A model generated the notes under the pieces. The model had not been told where the DNA came from, made no database searches, and was given only the letters and a program-made list of their open reading frames with translations. 64,000 nt of DNA from Microbulbifer sp. GL-2. GTDB lineage: Bacteria > Pseudomonadota > Gammaproteobacteria > Pseudomonadales > Cellvibrionaceae. The first letter of the stretch is position 1. The number at the start of each line of letters is the position of its first letter. The position numbers were made by a program, and so were the translations under genes. Below are positions 35,592 through 42,807 of this stretch, in pieces. The stretch is from positions 124,001-188,000 of the forward strand of contig NZ_AP019807.1 in assembly GCF_007183175.1 (NCBI RefSeq). Reading direction: 5' to 3'.

Positions 35592-35820
35592 AAGATAAGC
35601 TATCTCCGCCTTGCTATTCGGGCTCGAGGCCCACATGACTATTCGAGTTATGCCTAGTGAGTGCTTATCACGTTCATACTTGTTATCGGTCTTTTACGAA
35701 CCGGCGCTGCAGCGAACTGTGATAAACAAGGCCTTCGGTGGCCGCCGAAGGTGGGTCTCAATTTTTCCGTTAGCGAAAAGGAATTCCAATATCAGAATCA
35801 GACATGAACAACCATACAAG
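35592..35820 (-). ncRNA. Candidate bridge-RNA region of IS110 copy 2
   Basis: The equivalent of 32053-32281. TAACAAGT occurs in the minus-strand sense at 35678-35685, and the CCTTCGG / CCGAAGG-type stem is conserved with compensating differences around the loop. With the left flank, the match to this copy's own target extends to ATAACAAG. Confidence 0.45.
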
Positions 35821-35910
35821 GACAGACAACGGAACTCCGACTACTGTCACCTTTCGTTCCGAGCACAAAAAGCACCAGCTACTTCCGGTGGGCGATGACG
35901 ACGTTAGACG
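35821..35910 (+). other. attC right half after IS110 copy 2
   Basis: Contains the inner inverted arms CGGAAC / GTTCCG and ends GACGTTAGACG, whose GTTAGAC fits the R' consensus GTTRRRY exactly. Together with 34622-34628 it forms one attC site. Confidence 0.6.
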
Positions 35911-36038
35911 GAACCTGATGAATTGGACTAATCGGCTATCAGCTAATAACTTTAGATAGATTATATTGGAGCGATAGTTACATACAACCGTCGCCCTAAA
36001 AGTAAAAGCCAGGCACAGAAAATACGAGGAATGTAACT

Positions 36039-36638
36039 ATGAATTTTACTAATAAACAAACTATTCAAATTACATCATATCTGCTGTTGGTACTGGCGCT
36101 TACGCAGACAGTTTATACTGCTCTCTACATTGCAGAGATTAACGCCCCACGGCAAATTCTTTGGGGGCTCGAAGGTTTACTCTTCACTATTCTCTCAGCA
36201 TTTGCCGGAGCCGCAATGGTGCAAGCTAGTAACTATCAAGTTGGATGGTCCGCTATTGCGTTCAGCGCAGTACTGAATGTAGTCCAGGTTAGCATTGGTC
36301 TTACTATGTTCGGACCATTTCGCGAAGCCGCTAGTCAACTTGACGCGCTTGGAACTGCAGCAGGGGCAGTTGTAGCCTTGTCCTTTATGATCTATTACGC
36401 AGCAAAGCTCTTGTTAGGCTTTGCTGCACTCATTTTCGGAATCGCCAAAATGCATAGTAATAGCAAGGCATTGGGAGGTGTGACTGCATTGGTTGGCGTT
36501 GTTGCCATATTCGCTAATGCAATTTTGATTGCGTTTGGACGAGATGCCTTTTTGCCCTCTGCTATTGCTGGAGGATCAGGCGTTATTGCAACTTTGCTTT
36601 TAGCGCTCTGTCTGATGAATTTTGTCCGCGAAAACTAA
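36039..36638 (+). CDS. Cassette-encoded membrane protein
   Basis: A 199-residue integral membrane protein with five or six hydrophobic helices (roughly 10-30, 42-66, 70-90, 107-135, 142-165 and 172-195). No family is recognised. GAGGAATG precedes the start. It lies between the attC ending at 35910 and the attC at 36655. The 130 bp ahead of it form a long cassette leader and could hold a promoter. Confidence 0.7.
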   Translation: MNFTNKQTIQITSYLLLVLALTQTVYTALYIAEINAPRQILWGLEGLLFTILSAFAGAAMVQASNYQVGWSAIAFSAVLNVVQVSIGLTMFGPFREAASQLDALGTAAGAVVALSFMIYYAAKLLLGFAALIFGIAKMHSNSKALGGVTALVGVVAIFANAILIAFGRDAFLPSAIAGGSGVIATLLLALCLMNFVREN

Positions 36639-36654
36639 TGTGTGAGATTCACTC

Positions 36655-36720
36655 TAACAAGTTTAGGCAACGGACCAAAAATCCTAGCGTCTTTTCGGCC
36701 CACGGCTTAAGGCATTAGAC
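36655..36720 (+). other. attC-like site
   Basis: TAACAAGTTTAGGCAACGG at the left and GGCTTAAGGCATTAGAC at the right. R'' TAACAAG faces R' ATTAGAC, with TTTAGG / TTAAGG arms partly pairing. Confidence 0.65.
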
Positions 36721-36733
36721 TGAAGAGAAAAGT

Positions 36734-37210
36734 ATGATACCAATAATAGAGACCAAAAGGCTCAGATTAGTTCCTCCAAGCATAGAGTGCTTTGGAGCAT
36801 ATGAGGAATTTTATACAGATAAAGAAGCATCGAAAATGTATGGCGGGCCCATTAAAAAAGAGCAAGTTTTGGCTAGATTGAAAGCCGACCTAGGATCATG
36901 GCATTTACTTGGCTTTGGTGTTTGGGCCATTCAGTTGAAATCAGATAATAGCTATATTGGAAAGTGTGGTTTTTGGCAAGGTAAAGACTGGCCTAGAGAA
37001 CTTACTTGGTGGGTAACACCCGAAGGGCGCGGAAAAGGTATAGCTACAGAGGCATCTAATGCAGCTTTGTTGCACGCTTATAACGAGTTCAAATGGAATA
37101 TAGTAGAAACCTATATGGATGATGAGAATATTACTGCACGTGCCTTAGTAGAAAGGCTAGGTGGAAAAAAAGCTAGGCGGGCAAAGTTTAATGATGCTTG
37201 GTTTCAAGTA
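36734..37210 (+). pseudogene. Cassette-encoded GNAT acetyltransferase, interrupted by an IS30 element
   Basis: RimJ/RimL-type GNAT N-acetyltransferase. ETKRLRLVPPS at the N-terminus and the acetyl-CoA loop VTPEGRGKGIATEASNAAL at about residues 95-115 are clear. ENITARALVERLGGKKAR is the typical C-terminal half. The native frame runs to FQVI at about 37210 and then enters the IS30 left end, ending at 37264 with foreign codons. The missing tail (YYPKPRWFE, then TAG) is still present beyond the IS at 38262-38292. Acceptor unknown. Confidence 0.82.
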
Positions 37211-37225
37211 ATAACTGCAACCCCT

Positions 37226-38194
37226 TTATGCTGCAAGCAGATCTTCTTGCAGCCCTATAAATAATTCATTCGGTGATCTTTCACCCCGACTCGCTCTTGG
37301 TCTACTATTCAGGCGATCCATTACAAATTGAACCTGCTCGTCTGTTACTTTATTAAAGTCGGTACCCTTTGGGAAATACTGTCGAATGAGGCCGTTAGTA
37401 TTTTCATTGATCCCTCTCCTCCAGGATGAATATGGATGAGCAAAGTAAATTTCAGCGTCTAAGCCTTCTGCAATCGTTTCATGACCAGAGAATTCAAGAC
37501 CATTGTCGAAGGTAATTGTTTTGATTTTATCTTTGATGCTCACCATATGACTAACCGCTGCTTCAGCCAACAAGTCTGATCGTTTACCTGTCAATCTAAC
37601 AATAACCGTGTATAACGTCTTGCGTTCAACCATAGTCAGCAAAGCTCCACCACGTCCCTTGCCTATAATGGTATCACCTTCCCAGTCACCTATCCGATTC
37701 ATCCGATCAACAACTGCTGGCCGATCATCTATGCTCACTCTGTTTTTGATCTTTCCGCGTCGATCATACTTCCCGTAGCGCTTGCGATAAGGCTTTGATG
37801 CAACCCTAAGATGCTTGTATAAGTCTCCACCATTTGTCTGATCTAAATAAATAAGTTGATAGATCGTCTCATGATGTAACGATACACCCGTATGTCTCCT
37901 TAAATAGCTTGCAGTCTGCTGAGGACTTAATTCTTTCCGAGTTAGGGTATCTATTTGTTGCCACACGCTATCAGTCACTTTCTGTGCCTTATACGCTTGC
38001 TGGCGTCTTAGCTCCGCAAGGGTGTGTGCTTGTCCTGGCCGATATCCTCGTAAGCCTGTATTACGTCGCAGCTCTCGGCTGATCGTCGAGGGATGCCTCT
38101 CTAACAATTTTGCTATTGCTTTCTGAGAGTGTCCGGCTTTTCTTAAGCTGTAAATCTGGTATCGTTCGTTCTCGCTCAGTTGGTAGTAGCTCAT
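37226..38194 (-). CDS. IS30-family transposase
   Basis: A 322-residue DDE transposase of IS30 type. The N-terminal helix-turn-helix (about 6-50) includes LSENERYQIYSLRKAGHSQK and LERHPSTISRELRRN. The catalytic core has GDWEGDTIIGKGRGGALLTM, TFDNGLEFSGH, and the Glu-containing RRGINENTNGLIRQYFPKGT. The frame is intact, so the element may be active. Confidence 0.95.
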   Translation of the reverse strand: MSYYQLSENERYQIYSLRKAGHSQKAIAKLLERHPSTISRELRRNTGLRGYRPGQAHTLAELRRQQAYKAQKVTDSVWQQIDTLTRKELSPQQTASYLRRHTGVSLHHETIYQLIYLDQTNGGDLYKHLRVASKPYRKRYGKYDRRGKIKNRVSIDDRPAVVDRMNRIGDWEGDTIIGKGRGGALLTMVERKTLYTVIVRLTGKRSDLLAEAAVSHMVSIKDKIKTITFDNGLEFSGHETIAEGLDAEIYFAHPYSSWRRGINENTNGLIRQYFPKGTDFNKVTDEQVQFVMDRLNSRPRASRGERSPNELFIGLQEDLLAA

Positions 38195-38213
38195 CAGTGC
38201 CTTTCTCTTGGTC

Positions 38214-38248
38214 GGGAGAGGTGCCGACTCTACCAGCTGAGCTCTCCC
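38214..38248 (-). promoter_or_regulatory. Stem-loop ahead of the IS30 transposase
   Basis: A 7-bp stem, GGGAGAG / CTCTCCC, encloses a segment resembling a tRNA D-arm (GCTCAGCTGGTAGAG on the minus strand). It sits 20 bp upstream of the transposase ATG. It could hide the ribosome site in read-through transcripts, as in some other insertion sequences; this is inference. Confidence 0.4.
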
Positions 38249-38317
38249 TTACCAATTGCACTTATTATCCGAAACCAAGATGGTTTGAGTAGAGATATCT
38301 ACGAATTACCTAAACCA

Positions 38318-38390
38318 GCCTAAAAAACCAGTTAATCCGACTTCACTACGCTACGCTGCGTTTCCTTCGCCGTTGCGCTAGGCGTTATGC
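38318..38390 (+). other. Weak attC-like site
   Basis: The right end GCTAGGCGTTATGC fits an attC R' box and sits 20 bp before the next gene. The left half is poorly conserved (CCAGTTAATCCG). It contains a GC-rich imperfect palindrome, CTACGCTACGCTGCG. Confidence 0.5.
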
Positions 38391-38409
38391 AAAAAAGCGA
38401 GATCTCTGA

Positions 38410-39609
38410 ATGACAGAACAGGATAAAAGCTTTGCTCCAAATGCAGGGCTGGAACATGCAATTGAATTGCTTCGTCACCCACCTTCTAAACAAGATGAAT
38501 TACCAGGTTCTTTTTCAGTAGATGGCATAGGTGAATTAGAAACATTGAATCTTCTTGCGCCTCATGTATTAGGTAGTGCAACTTACCTTGATAGTCCCAA
38601 CGCATTCGCACATATGGACCCACCCACCCCTTGGATCACATGGGCAATAACACTTTGGAACTCTCGTCTTAACCAGAATCTTTTGCACCCCGCAACAGCA
38701 CCATTTGCTATTGAAGCCGAAAGAAAAGTGATTGAGTGGTTGGCTCCATTTTTTGGCATGAGCGGCGGCCATATGTGTTCCGGCTCTACAGTCGCAAACC
38801 TTACAGCGCTATGGGCTGCAAGAGATACGAGAAAAATAGAGAAAATCGTTGCTTCAAAGGCTGCACATATAAGTATTGAGAAAGCTGCAAGGATACTAGG
38901 TCTGCCTTACGAGCAGATTGCAACCAATTCAGAGGGTCAAATTGATCCTGATAGGATAGGCGATATTTCAAAGGCCTGTTTGGTTCTAACGGCTGGAACC
39001 ACGGCTACGGGCGTAATAGATTCACTGAAACTGATCGGTCAAGCCAGATGGAGCCATGTTGATGCTGCATGGGCTGGTCCATTACGTTTAAGTCCAAGTC
39101 ATGCAATTCTGCTTGATGGTATAGAAAAGGCAGATTCTATAGCGGTTTCTACTCATAAATGGTTTTTCCAGCCAAAAGACTCAGCTTTGATCATGTTCCG
39201 AGAGCTAGAGATGGCAAACTCAGCAATTAGTTTTGGTGGAGGCTATTTGGCTGCTCCAAATATCGGAGTTCAGGGTTCACGAGGCGCATCTGCAATACCG
39301 CTGCTGGCCACTATGATTGCCTGGGGAAAAAAGGGTATTTCTGATCGTATTGATCACGCAATGTCAATGGCGTCTTTGCTTGCAGCTAAATTGAGCCAAG
39401 AAAATCGTATTTCTTTATGGACAACACCAATAACAGGAATAACAGTTTTCCGTCCTCTCACTTTAAATACTGATGAGCTTTATCAGCGTTTACCAGAAGG
39501 CATGTTTTCTACTTGCATACTCGATGATGAAAAATGGCTTCGATCAGTTGCAGCAAATCCATTAGCGGATATTCATGAAATTGTCTCTACAATTCTGAAG
39601 GCACTATAG
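38410..39609 (+). CDS. Cassette-encoded group II PLP-dependent decarboxylase
   Basis: A 399-residue pyridoxal-phosphate enzyme of the glutamate/aromatic-amino-acid decarboxylase superfamily. Features are a conserved substrate-loop region (DPPTPWITWAIT) and SGGHMCSGSTVANLTALWAA for cofactor phosphate binding. The PLP-contacting Asp is in HVDAAWAGP and the Schiff-base lysine in STHKWFF (Lys250). It lacks the ~80-residue N-terminal extension and part of the C-terminal domain of full-length decarboxylases (~470-500 residues). The substrate is unknown. Its place in the cassette row suggests transferred metabolic cargo. Confidence 0.85.
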   Translation: MTEQDKSFAPNAGLEHAIELLRHPPSKQDELPGSFSVDGIGELETLNLLAPHVLGSATYLDSPNAFAHMDPPTPWITWAITLWNSRLNQNLLHPATAPFAIEAERKVIEWLAPFFGMSGGHMCSGSTVANLTALWAARDTRKIEKIVASKAAHISIEKAARILGLPYEQIATNSEGQIDPDRIGDISKACLVLTAGTTATGVIDSLKLIGQARWSHVDAAWAGPLRLSPSHAILLDGIEKADSIAVSTHKWFFQPKDSALIMFRELEMANSAISFGGGYLAAPNIGVQGSRGASAIPLLATMIAWGKKGISDRIDHAMSMASLLAAKLSQENRISLWTTPITGITVFRPLTLNTDELYQRLPEGMFSTCILDDEKWLRSVAANPLADIHEIVSTILKAL

Positions 39610-39612
39610 TGA

Positions 39613-39690
39613 AATATAGTACAACAAAGCAAATTAACGTAAGCGGTACACGAAGCACATTTTTCAAATTGCTTTAGCGGCCTGTCATGA
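39613..39690 (+). other. Very weak attC-like site
   Basis: AACAAAGCAAATT at the left and AAATTGCTTTAGCG at the right form nearly complementary arms just after the decarboxylase stop. The canonical R' box is missing. It may be a degraded attC closing the array or a chance palindrome. Confidence 0.3.
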
Positions 39691-39722
39691 TATCCCCTGC
39701 ATCAACTTTGGAGTAAAGCCCA

Positions 39723-40013
39723 ATGAATCAGCACCAGTGGTAAAACCGTATCAGAGCCTACGAAAAAAGCTCTCAATCCAAGCGCGGCTATGCTCGTAAG
39801 CACAACATAAACTACAGCCTGCTCCTCTACTAGTATCGCAAACTATCTGAACAAACTTCGGTGCCTGATACCCCTGACTTTGTTCTTGTGGATATCAGAT
39901 CTCCTGTGGCCACTACGGGAAATCTGGGTGTATTGGAGTTCCCTAATGGCATAAAGCTGGTGATCAATAGCCCCGTGTTGTTGGCGCAAATTCCTGGTCT
40001 TATGAACCTTTAA
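39723..40013 (+). pseudogene. IS66-family accessory protein TnpA remnant
   Basis: One reading frame of 97 codons carries two stop codons (TAA at codon 7, TAG at about codon 38). Its translation resembles the IS66 accessory protein TnpA: RIRAYEKSSQSKRGYARKHN, then GVLEFPNGIKLVINSPVLL near the end, where IS66 TnpA has its LPNG(I/V)-type segment. No tnpB, tnpC or inverted repeat remains. It marks another dead element at the right edge of the cassette zone. Confidence 0.6.
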
Positions 40014-40219
40014 ATACGATATGGTTACCGTTTAACAGTAAAGGAAAGATAGCGGCTATCTGGGGAGCCTCTGAGCACAATAGATTTGGAGATAAACGGA
40101 GCCAACCTCTAGCTTAAAGAAAGCTCACCAGAGATCGGCTCCTGATAACCCCTCGCTACCGTTGAAGGCAGTATTGCCAGGAAAAATATCCCAGCTTAAG
40201 CAAGGGCTAATAAAGAAAC

Positions 40220-41137
40220 TCAGCTAGCTTCTGGTACACAAGCAACACCGATGGGTAGCTCGACAGGAATTTCTCCTGGTGGGCAAGGACGTACAATATC
40301 TATTATTTCCTCCATTGCCTCCTCAACCCCAGAAAGATCACTGCCTACACCAAGAACTTCTCCTCCAGTTGCTGCTGCTAGTCGTTCAGCAGTAGAAGTT
40401 GAATCTAATGTAAGCGCTGCCCCTGCAGAACTCCCTGAAAAATCTAAAGCCGTAGAACTGCCGGTTGCTAATAGGGGATTAGGAGTTAACGCAAAATAAG
40501 TATTATTATTTGCGGCCAACGCTGCCAGGGCATCGTTGTAATCTGCAGGATTATTTACAACGCCAGTATAAGGATAGTTTGGCTCAAGAGGATCATTGTG
40601 ATAATCCAACGGAGATGTAAAGTGAATGGTAAAAGAGTTAGTTAAAGGATTGAACCCCAGTGGCGCAGGCAGAATATCCCCTGTATCGGTATATGATCCA
40701 TTACCATTCAGATCCAGACCAAGCCCCGTATTCGCTTGATAGATTGCTTCTAGTTGAGATTCTTTAGTATCACCACCAGACCCTGAGGTCAGGCTGCTTA
40801 ATGCAGTTAAAAGTGGCGCTATATTTGAGTTCAATGGAGATTCAACTCTATAAGCATACTCTCCTGTAACACCGTAAGGGCTAAATGGGAAATCCAAATG
40901 TGAGATCAATGCAAACCTAGCATTCGGATCAACCGCCTTGATAGGGTTAATAATGCTGGCTTCCATATTGGCCTGCCAGTTAGGCAACAATGCCCCCGTA
41001 CTGCCAGTTGTATCCAAGATAATAACTACATCCAAAGCTGCTGCATTCGTTGAGATACCCAATGCTGAGCAAAAGGTAAGAGAACCAAGAATCCCAATTA
41101 AATTTTTCTTGTCTAATAACTTTTTAGATGTCTTCAT
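40220..41137 (-). CDS. Secreted von Willebrand factor A domain protein
   Basis: A 305-residue protein with a signal peptide (about 1-34, ending NAAA). The VWA/integrin-beta-like domain opens with VVIILDTTGSTG, a metal-ion-dependent adhesion site (DxTGS). LISHLDFPFSPYG and GSGGDTKESQLEAIY supply the usual second and third MIDAS loops. DLNGNGSYTD resembles a calcium loop. The C-terminus holds CPPGEIPVELPIGVACVP. No LPXTG or PEP-CTERM signal is seen. Adhesion or calcium-dependent binding outside the cell is likely; the ligand is unknown. Its upstream AT-rich region is 409 bp. Confidence 0.8.
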   Translation of the reverse strand: MKTSKKLLDKKNLIGILGSLTFCSALGISTNAAALDVVIILDTTGSTGALLPNWQANMEASIINPIKAVDPNARFALISHLDFPFSPYGVTGEYAYRVESPLNSNIAPLLTALSSLTSGSGGDTKESQLEAIYQANTGLGLDLNGNGSYTDTGDILPAPLGFNPLTNSFTIHFTSPLDYHNDPLEPNYPYTGVVNNPADYNDALAALAANNNTYFALTPNPLLATGSSTALDFSGSSAGAALTLDSTSTAERLAAATGGEVLGVGSDLSGVEEAMEEIIDIVRPCPPGEIPVELPIGVACVPEAS

Positions 41138-41546
41138 TTTTTACTCTGCTCCCTAGAGTGGCTTAACATTAGATGCAAAGTGTAAAAAATTTAAATAATT
41201 TAAATTTGATATCACCAAGCAGGGCGAACTATAGCGCAAGAAAAAAATTAAACAATAACCAAAACCTCGAGTTTTTAATTTTACAAAACGGTTGGTCGCA
41301 AATTTATTGCCAGAACAAACTTTAGATGGAATATTTCTACATCACCTTAATAAAGAGCCCTATCTATTACAATTATACCTGCAAGCTGACTGTAGATTTG
41401 GCACGACAAAGCTTGATGTAAGTTGTTGTACCTTTTCAATGCCCCACTGCACCGCCAGCAAGGCTGAATAGCCTACGCTATAGTCTCGGATTATTAGTCC
41501 GCCACAGGTCATGAGAAATATATTTAGTCGCAATTGCTTCTACTGT
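41138..41546. other. AT-rich intergenic region
   Basis: I see no gene or convincing structure in these 409 bp apart from the presumed promoter region of the VWA gene at the left end. Confidence 0.3.
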
Positions 41547-41846
41547 TTATACCAGAATCAGGGTTCTTCTTTGACCAATTTGTGACAGAGTTAATTTGTA
41601 AGCGGGGTATACCTTAGTATCAATTAGTACCTTAGTATCAATTAGTACCTTTTCCTTACCGAGTATACGAATGCGCTCATGCTCTGGAAGTTCCACAATC
41701 TTATTTAAACGTTCTTCCAGCGAAGTATACAGAATGTTTTCATGGGCTGGCACACCAATAAACCCCTGCATTTCCCTCAAAACTCTATCGATTACAAAGC
41801 GTGGCGGTAGGATTTTTCTTGCTTCTCGGATCCTCAACCCTTCCAA
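41547..41846 (-). CDS. Hypothetical protein with an internal 18-bp duplication
   Basis: A 99-residue frame with coding-like composition in the middle (TSLEERLNKIVELPEHERIR) but no recognised family. An exact 18-bp tandem repeat (41610-41647 region) duplicates the residues VLIDTK. The frame ends just after it. It may be a fragment of a larger decayed gene; there is no good ribosome site. Confidence 0.35.
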   Translation of the reverse strand: MEGLRIREARKILPPRFVIDRVLREMQGFIGVPAHENILYTSLEERLNKIVELPEHERIRILGKEKVLIDTKVLIDTKVYPAYKLTLSQIGQRRTLILV

Positions 41847-42185
41847 TACCTGAATTGCTCAAGCACACCGTACATAGTGAGATTTTCCGGATTGGTTCCT
41901 TGAATTTTAAAAAATGCCCTTTCATAAAAAACAATGATAGACCACGGCTTAAAATAAATCGCGTTGACAGCAAAGATTGAAACTGCCACAACCACCAGTA
42001 ATAGTATTCCGCTGAACTACTTACCTATCTTAGTTATCATTATCAATTTCCTTCATTTTCACTATATCACCTAATCAAGCACAATCATCCCACTGATACA
42101 ATGCGCTCAACCGCCTTAATTATCCGACAAAACGAAGTCTACACATAACTAGGAGTGACAAGCAGCTAAAAAATGGGCTTTATTT
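41847..42185. other. Intergenic region, no gene seen
   Basis: 339 bp of AT-rich sequence. A short frame at 41785-41991 lacks coding character. Nothing else is evident. Confidence 0.3.
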
Positions 42186-42587
42186 CTATGCAATTCGCCG
42201 GTGACTCAAATTCCCAACATCATCAATGGTTTTAAGTTGACCAATCAATAAGAGATGAGGATTTGTCTTTTTCAGTTGCTGACTGGCTTTACTAAATCCA
42301 TCCAAGCTTGAGAGCGTAATATAATCGCGATAGCGCTCCATAAACAAACCTTGACGAATAGCATACAAATTACTTCTCAGGCCAGGAAGATTAATTAGGC
42401 CTGATACTAGCACCCAAGTATCTACACCTTGAGCCTGAGGATACTCTGCGTTTTCAAACAGTGAATCACGAACTTCGCAAGGTGAGCTTAATTTTTTAAA
42501 ACAATTCGGATTGGCTCCAGGCAAGGCAGTAAGACATTGAACACTAAAGGTTACTTGGCTGCTTTCGAAATAGCTAATGCTAAGCAT
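42186..42587 (-). CDS. Hypothetical protein
   Basis: A 133-residue frame of unknown family. The central part (SGLINLPGLRSNLYAIRQGLF and YITLSSLDGFSKASQQLKKT) looks like real protein, and three Cys lie in the N-terminal third. No signal peptide is clear. It lies downstream of the curlin-like gene in the same direction, 220 bp away across a strong hairpin. It could be a fragment. Confidence 0.4.
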   Translation of the reverse strand: MLSISYFESSQVTFSVQCLTALPGANPNCFKKLSSPCEVRDSLFENAEYPQAQGVDTWVLVSGLINLPGLRSNLYAIRQGLFMERYRDYITLSSLDGFSKASQQLKKTNPHLLLIGQLKTIDDVGNLSHRRIA

Positions 42588-42748
42588 GAAATGAGTTAGC
42601 TAGATCTGGGCACTACCCTGTACTGCATCCACTACAACATATCACCTACATCGATAATAGGTGCTTGAATACCAAAAATTCATCAGCCAGGATTTTTAAA
42701 TCACCTCCTTTAGCTAACTTCGAAGAAATATAGTAAGTAGAATCAGGC

Positions 42749-42787
42749 GCATGACGACCTCTCAGTTTGTTTAAGAGGTCGTCATGC
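42749..42787 (-). terminator. Strong 14-bp hairpin after the curlin-like gene
   Basis: A perfect inverted repeat, GCATGACGACCTCT / AGAGGTCGTCATGC, with an 11-base loop lies 20 bp beyond the stop codon. There is no T-run on the minus strand, so it may act through Rho or protect the message end rather than terminate intrinsically. Confidence 0.6.
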
Positions 42788-42807
42788 AAGTGGGGAGGGG
42801 GAAACTG

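Larger units (their letters stand above)
34629..35820 (-). mobile_element. IS110-family element, copy 2, 1192 bp, inserted in an attC site
   Basis: Closely similar to copy 1 along its whole length, in the same orientation, and inserted at the same position of another attC site. It is 3 bp shorter than copy 1, fully accounted for by three single-base deletions in the transposase gene. ACAAG flanks both ends. Confidence 0.85.
37209..38267 (-). mobile_element. IS30-family insertion sequence, about 1.06 kb
   Basis: Imperfect terminal inverted repeats are visible: TAATAACTGCAA at 37209-37220 and the mirrored TAATAAGTGCAA at 38256-38267. They enclose one transposase gene. Exact ends and target duplication are uncertain by a few bases. 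The insertion splits the GNAT gene in an otherwise continuous cassette. Confidence 0.8.

Noticed and set aside
30184..40219. An integron integrase or attI site
   Set aside because: The only recombinases here are IS3, IS110 and IS30 transposases, plus an IS66 accessory remnant. No tyrosine-recombinase frame is present.
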